Assembly (NCBI RefSeq): GCF_023370115.1
Contig: NZ_CP097160.1
Location: 930,001-994,000 of the forward strand
From: Gulosibacter sediminis
GTDB lineage: Bacteria; Actinomycetota; Actinomycetes; Actinomycetales; Microbacteriaceae
Reading direction: 5' to 3'
DNA length: 64,000 nucleotides
The translations under genes were made by a program, and so were the position numbers. The notes under the pieces are model-generated. The model had not been told where the DNA came from. It saw only the letters and a program-made list of their open reading frames with translations, and did not search any database. Shown piece by piece: positions 26,258 through 34,681 of the stretch. Numbering within the stretch: position 1 is the first letter of the stretch; every line of letters starts with the position of its first letter.

Positions 26258-27187
26258 ATGACAGACGCACCGCGGCGCGTGACGGCGACGGCCCCAGGCA
26301 AGGTCAACGTCACGCTGTCTGTGGGCGAGGTCGCCGACGACGGGTACCACCCGCTCGCGACGCTGTTCATGGCGCTCAACCTCGTCGAGCAGGTCGAGGC
26401 CCGCGAGGCCGAAACGCTGTCGCTGCGCTTCGCGCCCGGCCCGATCGACACCGAGGGGCTCGAGGCGGGCGAGGGCAACCTCGCGATCCGAGCCGCGCGG
26501 CTGCTCGCCGAGTTCACCGGTCGCGCGCCGCTCGCCGAGCTCGTGATCCGCAAGCAGGTGCCGATCGCCGGCGGCATGGGCGGTGGCTCGGCCGACGCGG
26601 CCGCGACGCTCGTGGCCCTCGACGCGCTCTGGCAGACGAACCTCACACGCGAGGACCTCGCCGATCTCGGCGCGAAGCTCGGCAGTGACGTGCCGTTCGC
26701 GCTGCTCGGCAACGTCGCCGTCGGCACCGGCCGCGGCACCGAGCTCGCGCCGACGCTCGCCGGAGGCGCTTTCGAGTGGGTGCTGCGGCTCAGCGACGAG
26801 GGCATGTCGACCCCCGCGACCTACCGCGCGCTCGACGAACACCGCGCCCAGCACGCGAGCCACCTCTTCACGAAGCCGGTTCCCGTGGTGCCCCAGGCCG
26901 CGCTGCTCGCGCTGCGCTCGGGCGACCCGGTCGCGCTCGCCGACGCAATGCAGAACGACCTGCAGGCGCCGGCGCTGCGGCTGCGCCCCGACCTCGTCGA
27001 GGCGCTCGAGTTTGGCGAGGGCGCCGGCGCGCTCGCCGGCATCGTTTCGGGCTCGGGCCCGACGCTCGCGTTCCTCGCGGCGGATGCGGCGGCGGCGGAT
27101 GCGCTGGCCGAGCAGTTCCGCGCGCGTGGCGACACCGTCGTGCGCGCGAACGGGCCGAGTGGCGGCGCTCGTATCCTCGCCGACTAG
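26258..27187 (+). CDS. ispE: 4-diphosphocytidyl-2-C-methyl-D-erythritol kinase IspE
   Basis: GHMP kinase (309 aa) of the non-mevalonate isoprenoid pathway; it phosphorylates the 2-hydroxyl of CDP-methylerythritol. The N-terminal APGKVNVTL, the ATP-binding loop IAGGMGGGSADAAATLVALD, the SDVPFALLG motif and the C-terminal VSGSGPTLAFL are all present. AGGAG lies just upstream of the ATG. The next 600 bases contain no gene. Confidence 0.95.
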   Translation: MTDAPRRVTATAPGKVNVTLSVGEVADDGYHPLATLFMALNLVEQVEAREAETLSLRFAPGPIDTEGLEAGEGNLAIRAARLLAEFTGRAPLAELVIRKQVPIAGGMGGGSADAAATLVALDALWQTNLTREDLADLGAKLGSDVPFALLGNVAVGTGRGTELAPTLAGGAFEWVLRLSDEGMSTPATYRALDEHRAQHASHLFTKPVPVVPQAALLALRSGDPVALADAMQNDLQAPALRLRPDLVEALEFGEGAGALAGIVSGSGPTLAFLAADAAAADALAEQFRARGDTVVRANGPSGGARILAD

Positions 27188-27266
27188 CTGTTCTTCCCGG
27201 TCACGTTGTGAACGGTGTGATGGCGAGTTCGTTGGCTCAACGGCTCAACGGCTCGACGAGGCAACG

Positions 27267-27338
27267 TGACCCAGCCGTCCCATATATGGCGCAGAAGGGA
27301 TAGATACCTCCTGCGCCATATGGGGGACAGCTGGGTCA
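27267..27338. repeat. Long near-perfect hairpin
   Basis: Two arms of 32 bases (27267-27298 and 27307-27338), differing at four positions, surround the loop GATAGATA. The outer parts read TGACCCAGC and GCTGGGTCA; the inner parts contain CCATATGGCGCAG-like sequence. Confidence 0.75.
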
Positions 27339-27448
27339 TATGGAGCGGGCACGCCTCGTGAAGTGTCCGCGGACTTCGGTGCCAGGGGGCCCCAATTTGT
27401 GTCGCGGCCGTCGCCCAACTGCGTTCGGATGACTTTCGTCTCAGCAGT

Positions 27449-27573
27449 GGCGCTGTCAGCGACGCGGCCGAATGGAAGTGGCGCGCTCAGCGACGCGGTG
27501 GGAGCGAAAGGGGCGCTTTCAGCGACAATTGGCGCGATGCTGCCGGCGCCAGTTGTCGCTGACGGCGCCCCTT
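27449..27573. repeat. Three direct and one inverted copy of GGCGCNNTCAGCGAC
   Basis: Direct copies start at 27449, 27480 and 27512, a 31-32 base period. An inverted copy lies at 27555-27569. The third and fourth copies form 28-base arms (27508-27535 and 27546-27573), matching at 25 positions. Only three direct copies exist and there are no spacers of equal kind, so this is not a CRISPR array. Confidence 0.7.
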
Positions 27574-27795
27574 CGTGCGGCGACGGCACGGTGGTGCGGC
27601 GCAGGCCGGCCTCGGGGATCGGAGAGGACCCCACCGGCTAAGACGTTCACAACGTGTCAGGGAGCTACAACTAGCGCGGCTCGCGCATCCGGCGGGGATT
27701 GCTGTCGAAGCTGTGCCGCGTATCCAACCGGGCTCGCGGCTCAACCCGCACCGCGCATCCATGCGGCACGCACCTTGGCCGCCTAGGCTTGCATC

Positions 27796-28872
27796 ATGGT
27801 CGATGACTTTTCAACAAAGGGCGCGTACATGAACGCCGGCGACGCGTACACGCGCGACACGAACTACATCGAAGATCGCATCACTCGCGACGGCCGCTCG
27901 GTCGGCGAGGGCATCCAGACCTGGCCGGTCGAGGCTGGCCGCTACCGGCTCGTCGTCTCGCGGGCATGCCCCTGGGCGAACCGCACGACGATCGTCCGCC
28001 GCTTGCTCGGCCTCGAGGACGCGATCTCTATGGCCGTGTGCGGGCCGACGCACGACGTGCGCTCCTGGACTTTCGACAAGGACCCGGGCGGCCGCGACCC
28101 CGTGCTCGGCTACGAGCGCGTGCAGGAGGCCTACTTCGCCCGCTTCCCCGACTACCCGAAGGGCATCACGGTGCCGGCGATCGTCGACGTGCCGACGGGC
28201 GGCGTGGTGACGAACGACTTCCCCTCGATCACCCTCGATTTCTCGACGGAGTGGACGCAGTTCCACCGCGATGGCGCGCCCAAGCTCTACCCCGAGGCCC
28301 TGCGCGACGAGATGGACGCCGTCATGCGCCACATCTACACCGAAATCAACAACGGCGTCTACCGCTGCGGCTTCGCGGGCACCCAGGAGGCCTACGATGC
28401 GGCGTACCTGCGCCTGTTCACGGCACTCGACAAGGTGTCTGAGCGGCTCGAGACCCGCCGCTACCTCATGGGTGACCACATCACCGAAGCTGACGTGCGG
28501 CTGTTCACGACCCTCGCGCGCTTCGACGCGGTCTATCACGGCCACTTCAAGTGCAATCGCAGCAAGCTCAGCGAGCTGCCGACGCTCTGGGCCTACGCCC
28601 GCGACCTCTTCCAGACGCCCGGCTTCGGCGACACGATCGACTTCGTCGACATCAAGCGCCACTACTACGAGGTGCACGAGGACATCAACCCGACCCGCAT
28701 CGTGCCGCAGGGCCCGCTCTTCGCGAACTGGCTCACGCCGCACCACCGCGAACAGCTCGGCGGTTCGCCGTTCGGCGACGGCACGGCGCCCGGCGAGATC
28801 CGCGAACCGCTCGAGCCCGGACACACCATCGACGAGCTCGTGGCGGCGCAAGCGGCCCAGTTCGCGGGCTAA
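27796..28872 (+). CDS. Glutathionyl-hydroquinone reductase-like Xi-class GST (ECM4/YqjG)
   Basis: Thioredoxin-fold plus alpha-helical GST (358 aa) of the Xi class, which reductively removes a thiol adduct from quinones. The catalytic cysteine lies in SRACPWANRT, followed by the ECM4-type DPVLGYERVQEAYF and the C-terminal domain segments NNGVYRCGFAGTQEAYD and YLMGDHITEADVRLFTTLARFD. Actinobacteria of this group make mycothiol rather than glutathione, so the physiological thiol may be mycothiol; that is inference. The ATG at 27796 has only a weak ribosome site. Confidence 0.88.
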   Translation: MVDDFSTKGAYMNAGDAYTRDTNYIEDRITRDGRSVGEGIQTWPVEAGRYRLVVSRACPWANRTTIVRRLLGLEDAISMAVCGPTHDVRSWTFDKDPGGRDPVLGYERVQEAYFARFPDYPKGITVPAIVDVPTGGVVTNDFPSITLDFSTEWTQFHRDGAPKLYPEALRDEMDAVMRHIYTEINNGVYRCGFAGTQEAYDAAYLRLFTALDKVSERLETRRYLMGDHITEADVRLFTTLARFDAVYHGHFKCNRSKLSELPTLWAYARDLFQTPGFGDTIDFVDIKRHYYEVHEDINPTRIVPQGPLFANWLTPHHREQLGGSPFGDGTAPGEIREPLEPGHTIDELVAAQAAQFAG

Positions 28873-28947
28873 ACCGCCTGGAGTAGTACGTCTCGTGCAC
28901 CGGCCGAAGGTGGCAGGCGGATGCGCTGAGCAAGTAGCGTGGACGTC

Positions 28948-30795
28948 ATGACGACGACTGTCCCCGCGCAACGGCCCGCCAAGAAGGCGAACCCGGCGAC
29001 CGTCGCGTTTCGTGGCGTAGGCCAGGCCGCGAAGGCGCACGGTCTCGGCCAGGAGTTCTCGGCGATCGCCCGCATGGTGAAGAACGCCCAGGGCGTCGCA
29101 CCGTCGGTCGTGGTGGTCGGCGAGATGAACCGCGGCAAGTCGACGCTCATCAACGCGCTGCTCGCAGCCCCCGGCCTCGCGCCGACGGCGCCGATCGAGA
29201 CGACCGCCCTCGCGGTGAACTACACGCCGGCAACCAAGGAGTTCCCGCAGGGCACCGCCGAGCTCGAGTTTGCGTCGGAGCCGACGCGCCGGCGCATCCC
29301 CGCGCAGCAGCTGCCGGGCTGGGTGCAGGTCGATTCGCCGATCTTCATGAACGCCGACGAGCAGCCGCTGCAGGCGTCGCTCGCCGTGCGGCCGGGCTAC
29401 GTGCCGAACGCCACCCTCGTTGATACGCCCGGCTCGGGCGGACTCAGCGAGGCCTACGCGATGCGCGCGATCGCCCGTTCGCACGACGCGAGCGTGCTGC
29501 TGCTCGTGACCGACGCATCCGGCCGCATCACCGCGCCCGCGCTCGAGTTCCTCGTGCGCTGCAGCGCGACCATCGACCAGCTCGTGCTTGCGGTGACGAA
29601 GATCGACCTCTACCGGGGCAACTGGCAGGCCGTGCTCGAAGAGAACCGCCAGATTTTGGCCCAGCGCGAGCCGCGCCTCGGCAACATCCCGATCGTCGGG
29701 GTTTCGGGCGCCTGGGGCGAGCGTGCCGCCGCCGAGCCCGACGAGCAGCGCCGCGGCCGGCTGCTCGAGATGAGCGGCATCCCACAGCTCGCGGCGACGC
29801 TGCGCGACCCGCTGCGCATGGCCGGCCAGCTGCCGACGCTCAACGCGCTGCGCCGCGGTGCCGACCTGCTGCGCGAGCCCCTCATCGCCCTCGAAACTGA
29901 GCGCGAGGCCCTCGGAGGCGTGGTGGAAGACCAGTCGTCGATGACGGCCGTGAAGGAACACCGCGACCAGCTGCTGCGCAAGTTCGAGGATGCGAAGTAC
30001 GACTGGGGCGCGAACGTCGACCGGGTGCGCGTCGACCTCACGAGCGCGAATGCGCGACTCGCCCGCGACTTCGGCACGCACTGGAAAGAGCTCGCGCAGA
30101 GCAAGGGCACGGGCATGAGCGCGCGCCAGTCGCAGGCGATGACGAACGAGATGGCCGCCGACGTCGAAGTGCAGATCGGCCGGGCCATGCACGGCATCGT
30201 GCAGCGCTCGACGATGCTGCTGCACGAGCTCTACTCGGCCGCGGGCATGGACCCGCAGCGCAGCCTGCTCGGCGAGGTCGAGCGACGTGCGCACGAGGCA
30301 GGGCAGAGCAAGCGCGAGCTCGGCGATCGCAAGGCCGCAAGCTCCGACCCGCGCATGCTCATGTCGGGGTTCCTCATGGGCTCGGGCATCGGCTCGATGA
30401 TCTTCCCGGGCATCGGCACGGCCATCGGCGCCGGTGTGATGGGCTCCCTCTCGTTCGTGCTCGCGCGCCGCCAGGCGAAGCGGCAGTCGGTCATTCAGGT
30501 TGTCGCCGACGCCTCGACCGAGATGCGCGAGGTGCTCGACCGAGCCGTGCGCGGCGTGCTTGGCGTGATCACGACCGACGCGAAGAAGGTCTTTGACCGC
30601 GACCTGCGCGAGTCAGCGAATGCCGCGAAGTCTGAGCTGCAGCGCCTCGAGTCGGCGCGCCGCGCATCCGAGGCCGAGCGCCGCGAACGCATCGGCAAAC
30701 TCGACCCGCAGATCAAGCAATTGCGTGACGCAATCGCGCTCGCGGAGCAGGAAGCACGTGCAATTGAACAGAAACGCACGGGCGAGAAACCCTGA
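28948..30795 (+). CDS. Dynamin-like GTPase (first of the Hsp70-linked pair)
   Basis: Large GTPase (615 aa) of the bacterial dynamin family. The P-loop is GEMNRGKST (residues 58-66), the G3 motif is in LVDTPGSGG, and the G4 motif is TKID. A long helical, charged region follows. Near residues 470-500 a glycine-rich hydrophobic stretch (GFLMGSGIGSMIFPGIG) could insert into the membrane, as in bacterial dynamins. A C-terminal coiled coil ends the protein. The ATG at 28948 is preferred, though a GTG at 28939 is possible. It begins a three-gene set with the Hsp70-like and second GTPase genes; the gap to the next start is 85 bases. Confidence 0.85.
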   Translation: MTTTVPAQRPAKKANPATVAFRGVGQAAKAHGLGQEFSAIARMVKNAQGVAPSVVVVGEMNRGKSTLINALLAAPGLAPTAPIETTALAVNYTPATKEFPQGTAELEFASEPTRRRIPAQQLPGWVQVDSPIFMNADEQPLQASLAVRPGYVPNATLVDTPGSGGLSEAYAMRAIARSHDASVLLLVTDASGRITAPALEFLVRCSATIDQLVLAVTKIDLYRGNWQAVLEENRQILAQREPRLGNIPIVGVSGAWGERAAAEPDEQRRGRLLEMSGIPQLAATLRDPLRMAGQLPTLNALRRGADLLREPLIALETEREALGGVVEDQSSMTAVKEHRDQLLRKFEDAKYDWGANVDRVRVDLTSANARLARDFGTHWKELAQSKGTGMSARQSQAMTNEMAADVEVQIGRAMHGIVQRSTMLLHELYSAAGMDPQRSLLGEVERRAHEAGQSKRELGDRKAASSDPRMLMSGFLMGSGIGSMIFPGIGTAIGAGVMGSLSFVLARRQAKRQSVIQVVADASTEMREVLDRAVRGVLGVITTDAKKVFDRDLRESANAAKSELQRLESARRASEAERRERIGKLDPQIKQLRDAIALAEQEARAIEQKRTGEKP

Positions 30796-30880
30796 CCTCG
30801 TATCCTAATTTGCACACGCGTTGCGGATTTCGTGGAAAGCCCGCGCACGCACACCCTCACCAGTAAAGGAAACCGCACAG

Positions 30881-33112
30881 ATGGCTTGGCGACTCGCGAT
30901 CGATTTCGGTACGTCAAACACGGCTGCGGCGATCCACACGAACGGCAACGTTCGTCCCGTCGCCCTGTCGGACGTCAGCATTTCGATGCCCTCGGCAATC
31001 GTGCTCACGCCGAACGGCTACCGCGTCGGCGACGAGGCGATTAACGCGCAGCTGCGCCACCCCGACGGGTTCGAGCGCACGCCAAAGACGCTGATCGGTC
31101 GCAGCGAGGTGGTGCTCGCCGGCAAGATCGTCGACCCCGAGGAAATCGCGCGCGAGATCTACAGCTATGTGCGCGCCGCGAGCCTGCGCCGTCAGAACAA
31201 CGAGCCGCCGGCCGAGGTGTGGCTGACGCATCCCGTGGCGTGGGCGCCCTCGCAGATCGAAACGCTGCGCAGCGCCGCGGTGGCCGCGGGCTTCGCGCCC
31301 GAGAGCATCCGCACCGTGAACGAGCCGATCGCCGCGGCCGCGCACTACGCACGCAACCACCAGGCGGCGCCGGGCTCGCGCGTCGCGGTGTTCGACTTCG
31401 GTGGCGGAACGCTCGACATTGCGGTGCTCGAGCGCGCGCCCCTCGAACCCCAGGGCTACCGCGTGCTCGCCTACGGTGGCGACCCGGTGCTCGGTGGCCG
31501 CTCGTTCGACGCTCGCCTGCTCGACTGGACCCTCGACACGCTGTCGAACCGCGGGAGCGAGGAGCTCGCGAAGCGCCTGCACCAGCCGAAGACGATGGCC
31601 GAGCTCCGCGCGCAGACCTCACTGAGCCGCGCCGTGACGGCCGCGAAGACCGAGCTGTCGACGCGACCCGACGCCGACATTGCGGTGAGCCTCGGTGACG
31701 AGGATGCGGTGGTTACGATCACGCGGCAGGAGTATGAGACGCTCATCGCCGACGACCTCGACCGAGCCGGCAAGCTGCTCAAGGAAGTCTTCGACACCGT
31801 CTCGGGCCCCGGCGCCGAGGTCATGTACCTCACGGGTGGCTCGTCGCGGACGCCCGCGATTAGCGAGATGATTCGCGAGCGCACCGGCATTCGCATTGCG
31901 ACGCTCGACGACCCGAAGCTCGTCGTCGCCGAGGGCGCGCTCTACGTTGCGCCGCTGGGTTCGACTCGGCCCGCGCAGGCCCCGGGCACCGTGCCTCCCA
32001 CCGGCCACTTCCCGCCCGCCCCGGCCGCTCCGGTGGGCCCGACGGGGCCGCAGGGCCAGCGACCGAACGACACCGCCGCGCAGCCCTCGGTGGCGCCGCA
32101 GACGAGCAGCATGCCGCGCCAGCAACAGGGCAATCAGCAGCAGCCGCCGACGCAGCAATACAACACGCAGCAGTACAACTCGACCCAGCAGTACGGTGCG
32201 CCGCCGCAGCAACAGCAGCAGTCGAACTCGGGCGCGCAGGGCTACGGGCAGAACACGTCGTCGGCGCCGACCCGCAGCTTCGGCAGCCTCGACTCACAGT
32301 CGACCGGCCGCGGCCCCGGCGGTGACCGCCAGGACTCCGGCTCGTCGGCGCCGTCGTATGGCGCCTACTCGTCGTCGAACAACAGTGGCTCGGGCTACGG
32401 CGGGGGCTACACGCCCACGGCGCAGGCGGCCTATGGCTCTGGCCCCGACTCGAACTCGGGTGGCCAGCCGAAGAAGAAGCGCCGCGGACTGCTCATCTCG
32501 ATCATCGCGGTGATCGCGGTCATCGTCATCGGCGGCGGCATCTGGGGCGGCATCGCCCTCTTCAGCAACCAGAATGAGCAGCCCGCCGAAGAGGCGCTCT
32601 CACCGGAGGTTCCCTCGGGCGAGATCGAGTGCTGGGACGGTTCGACCGTCTCGGGCCAGGAAAACTGCGCCGAACTCACGGGCACGCAGGGGCTCGAATG
32701 GGTGGTCAAGGTCGACGGTGCGAGCTGCACCGATGCCGACCTCGGTGTGAAGTCGACGATCGACTGCACCTGGTACGACCGCTCGAACACCCACCTCTAC
32801 GTCATGGAGTTCGACAGCTACGAGCAGGCGCTCGAGTACGGGCAGACGTCGTACGACACCGACACCGATTGGAAGGTCGGCGACGAGGTCGCGGGCACGC
32901 AGTTTGAGGGGGAGTACACCGACGCTGGCGGCGGCTACTCGCACTACTACGTCTACGAAGACCAGCCGTACGGCGTCTTCATCGCCCTCGGCAACGACGA
33001 CAGCGGCAACCACGACAACCTCTCGGACATCCAGGGCCGCTTCACGCCGAAGCCGCTCGCCGACGTTGCGTACGCCGTCGCGACGACCGACCGCACCTCC
33101 TCAAGTAACTAA
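30881..33112 (+). CDS. Membrane-anchored Hsp70-like protein
   Basis: A 743-aa protein with an N-terminal Hsp70/actin-fold ATPase domain: phosphate-1 loop LAIDFGTSNTAA, phosphate-2 loop VAVFDFGGGTLDIAVL, and adenosine motif VMYLTGGSSRTPAI. It lacks the DnaK substrate-binding domain. After residue 365 comes a long Pro/Gln/Ser/Asn/Gly-rich disordered linker, then a KKKRRG stop signal and one transmembrane helix (about 535-558). The outside C-terminal domain of about 185 residues carries four cysteines, probably two disulfides. AAAGGA precedes the ATG at 30881. Its stop overlaps the next start (TAATG), so it is coupled to the second GTPase. Confidence 0.87.
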   Translation: MAWRLAIDFGTSNTAAAIHTNGNVRPVALSDVSISMPSAIVLTPNGYRVGDEAINAQLRHPDGFERTPKTLIGRSEVVLAGKIVDPEEIAREIYSYVRAASLRRQNNEPPAEVWLTHPVAWAPSQIETLRSAAVAAGFAPESIRTVNEPIAAAAHYARNHQAAPGSRVAVFDFGGGTLDIAVLERAPLEPQGYRVLAYGGDPVLGGRSFDARLLDWTLDTLSNRGSEELAKRLHQPKTMAELRAQTSLSRAVTAAKTELSTRPDADIAVSLGDEDAVVTITRQEYETLIADDLDRAGKLLKEVFDTVSGPGAEVMYLTGGSSRTPAISEMIRERTGIRIATLDDPKLVVAEGALYVAPLGSTRPAQAPGTVPPTGHFPPAPAAPVGPTGPQGQRPNDTAAQPSVAPQTSSMPRQQQGNQQQPPTQQYNTQQYNSTQQYGAPPQQQQQSNSGAQGYGQNTSSAPTRSFGSLDSQSTGRGPGGDRQDSGSSAPSYGAYSSSNNSGSGYGGGYTPTAQAAYGSGPDSNSGGQPKKKRRGLLISIIAVIAVIVIGGGIWGGIALFSNQNEQPAEEALSPEVPSGEIECWDGSTVSGQENCAELTGTQGLEWVVKVDGASCTDADLGVKSTIDCTWYDRSNTHLYVMEFDSYEQALEYGQTSYDTDTDWKVGDEVAGTQFEGEYTDAGGGYSHYYVYEDQPYGVFIALGNDDSGNHDNLSDIQGRFTPKPLADVAYAVATTDRTSSSN

Positions 33113-34560
33113 TGAGCACGTGGGCTACCGTCACCGAACTCATGCGTCGAGCCGTGCTCGACGTGTGCGATGCGTTCGACCACGTTGACCGGCGCGGCAC
33201 CGCGCGGGTAACCGACGGCGTTCGGCGGCAGCTCAACGAGACGATCCGGCTCGCGGTCGTCGGGCGCGTCAAGGCGGGTAAGTCGACACTTGTGAACGCG
33301 CTTGTCGGGCGCGTGGTGGCGCCAACCGGGGCGACCGAATGCACGCGCATTTCGACGCACTACACCTTCGGTGGGCCCGAACGCGGGCTCGTCATCACGC
33401 GCGACGGCCAGCAAGTGCCGTTCGACCTTGACCACGGTTGCCTGCCCGAGCGGCTGCCCGTGCCGACCGAACACATCGCGCACGCGGTCGTGTTCCTGCA
33501 GTCCGAGGTGCTGCGCGACCTGACGCTCATCGACACCCCGGGTCTGTCGACCACCACCACCGAACTCGAGGATGCGGCACGCCGCACGGTGCTCGGGCAC
33601 GAGAGCGTGCAGCAGGCCGACGCGCTCATTTACGTGTTCCACGACATGATGCTGCGCGACGACACCGACTTTCTACACGAGTGGGGGTCGATCACCGATA
33701 CCCCGGCCGAGTCGGCCTCGCGGGCGATCGGTGTGCTCAGTCACGCCGACACCTTTGGCGGCACGCCCTGGGGCAATCAGGACCCGATCGAGCTCGCACG
33801 CACCGGCGCCGAGAAGTTCTCGCGTCAGCACGGCGCCCACCTCGGTACGGTCATCGCGGTGGCGGGCAACATGGCGCAGGCGGCGCGCGCCGGGCTCGTG
33901 CGAGAGCACGATGCCGGCACACTCTCGCAGCTCGCAAACGTCGACGACCTCGACCTCGAGTTGCGCGACCCGAGCGGCGAAGGCGTCGTCGGCCCGGGCA
34001 TCCCGGGCTCCGAGATCTCACGCCTGGCCGACCTGATCGGCGAGTATGGCATCCGCCACGGTCGCAACGAGGCGCGTCGCGGCGCCCGGGCCATGAGCGA
34101 CTGGCTCGTGCAGGCCTCGGGCATCGACGACCTGCGCCGGGCCCTCGCGAACCGCTACGTGGGCCGCTACGCCCACGTCAAGGCGCGTCGCGCGCTCGAC
34201 GCCCTCGACCGGCTCGCCTGGTCGAACGGAGCCCCACCGCCGCTGCGCGCGATCGTGGCCGAGGCGCGCTTGCGGGCCGAACTGCATCCGCTCGCCGAGC
34301 TGGATGCGCTCGAGCGTCTCGCCGCCATCGAACCGAACCACCCGCTCGTCGGGATGCTCGACCGCCAGCTCTCGGCGCGTAACGACGCCGAGCGCCTCGC
34401 CATGCCGGCGCAGAGTTCGCCGATGCAGCTGCGCGAGCAGGCGCTGAGCTGGAGTGTTGAGGCGCGCCGCGCGGCCGTTGTCGAGCCGTACCCCGAACGC
34501 CAGAACGCCTACCAGATCCTCGACCGCTCGTTCACGCTCATGGCGGTCCGCCAGGGCTGA
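33112..34560 (+). CDS. Dynamin-like GTPase (second of the Hsp70-linked pair)
   Basis: GTPase of 482 aa. The P-loop is GRVKAGKST (residues 51-59), the G2 threonine lies in GATECTRIST, and G3 is LIDTPGLSTTT. The G4 region reads VLSHAD, which departs from the usual NKXD. The C-terminal half is helical and arginine-rich, with no obvious membrane helix. It is shorter than its partner at 28948, as in paired bacterial dynamins where a large and a small subunit work together. The start overlaps the Hsp70-like stop by one base. A strong terminator follows 62 bases after the stop. Confidence 0.85.
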   Translation: MSTWATVTELMRRAVLDVCDAFDHVDRRGTARVTDGVRRQLNETIRLAVVGRVKAGKSTLVNALVGRVVAPTGATECTRISTHYTFGGPERGLVITRDGQQVPFDLDHGCLPERLPVPTEHIAHAVVFLQSEVLRDLTLIDTPGLSTTTTELEDAARRTVLGHESVQQADALIYVFHDMMLRDDTDFLHEWGSITDTPAESASRAIGVLSHADTFGGTPWGNQDPIELARTGAEKFSRQHGAHLGTVIAVAGNMAQAARAGLVREHDAGTLSQLANVDDLDLELRDPSGEGVVGPGIPGSEISRLADLIGEYGIRHGRNEARRGARAMSDWLVQASGIDDLRRALANRYVGRYAHVKARRALDALDRLAWSNGAPPPLRAIVAEARLRAELHPLAELDALERLAAIEPNHPLVGMLDRQLSARNDAERLAMPAQSSPMQLREQALSWSVEARRAAVVEPYPERQNAYQILDRSFTLMAVRQG

Positions 34561-34622
34561 GCCGATTTCGGCACGCACCGACGCACTTGCCACGCGCCGT
34601 TTTGTCTGCCGTGCATACAAGC

Positions 34623-34658
34623 AAGATCCCCGCCAGGCTGGTGCCTGGCGGGGATCTT
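34623..34658 (+). terminator. Perfect 16-bp hairpin between convergent genes
   Basis: AAGATCCCCGCCAGGC pairs perfectly with GCCTGGCGGGGATCTT around the loop TGGT. It lies between the convergent GTPase and calcium-repeat genes and can serve both directions, although neither side has a long T-run. Confidence 0.8.
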
Positions 34659-34681
34659 CGCGGTGCGGAGTGGCTCGCGGC

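Larger units (their letters stand above)
27202..27656. repeat. Repeat-rich non-coding element with 13-bp inverted ends
   Basis: The 608-base gap between ispE and the next gene contains a segment flanked by perfect inverted copies of CACGTTGTGAACG (27202-27214 and, inverted, 27644-27656). Inside it lie a 72-nt near-perfect hairpin and four copies of GGCGCNNTCAGCGAC. No convincing coding frame is present. The arrangement resembles a small non-autonomous mobile element or a structured intergenic repeat. The remaining 140 bases up to 27795 show nothing I can name. Confidence 0.5.

Noticed and set aside
27449-27573. Short CRISPR-like array
   Set aside because: Only three direct copies of a 15-base word with similar intervening bases, plus an inverted copy; no cas genes.
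27363-27641. 92-codon frame in the ispE downstream gap
   Set aside because: Its apparent repeats (ALSATR, ALSDAV, ALSATI) come from the DNA repeats; it has no ribosome site or family resemblance.
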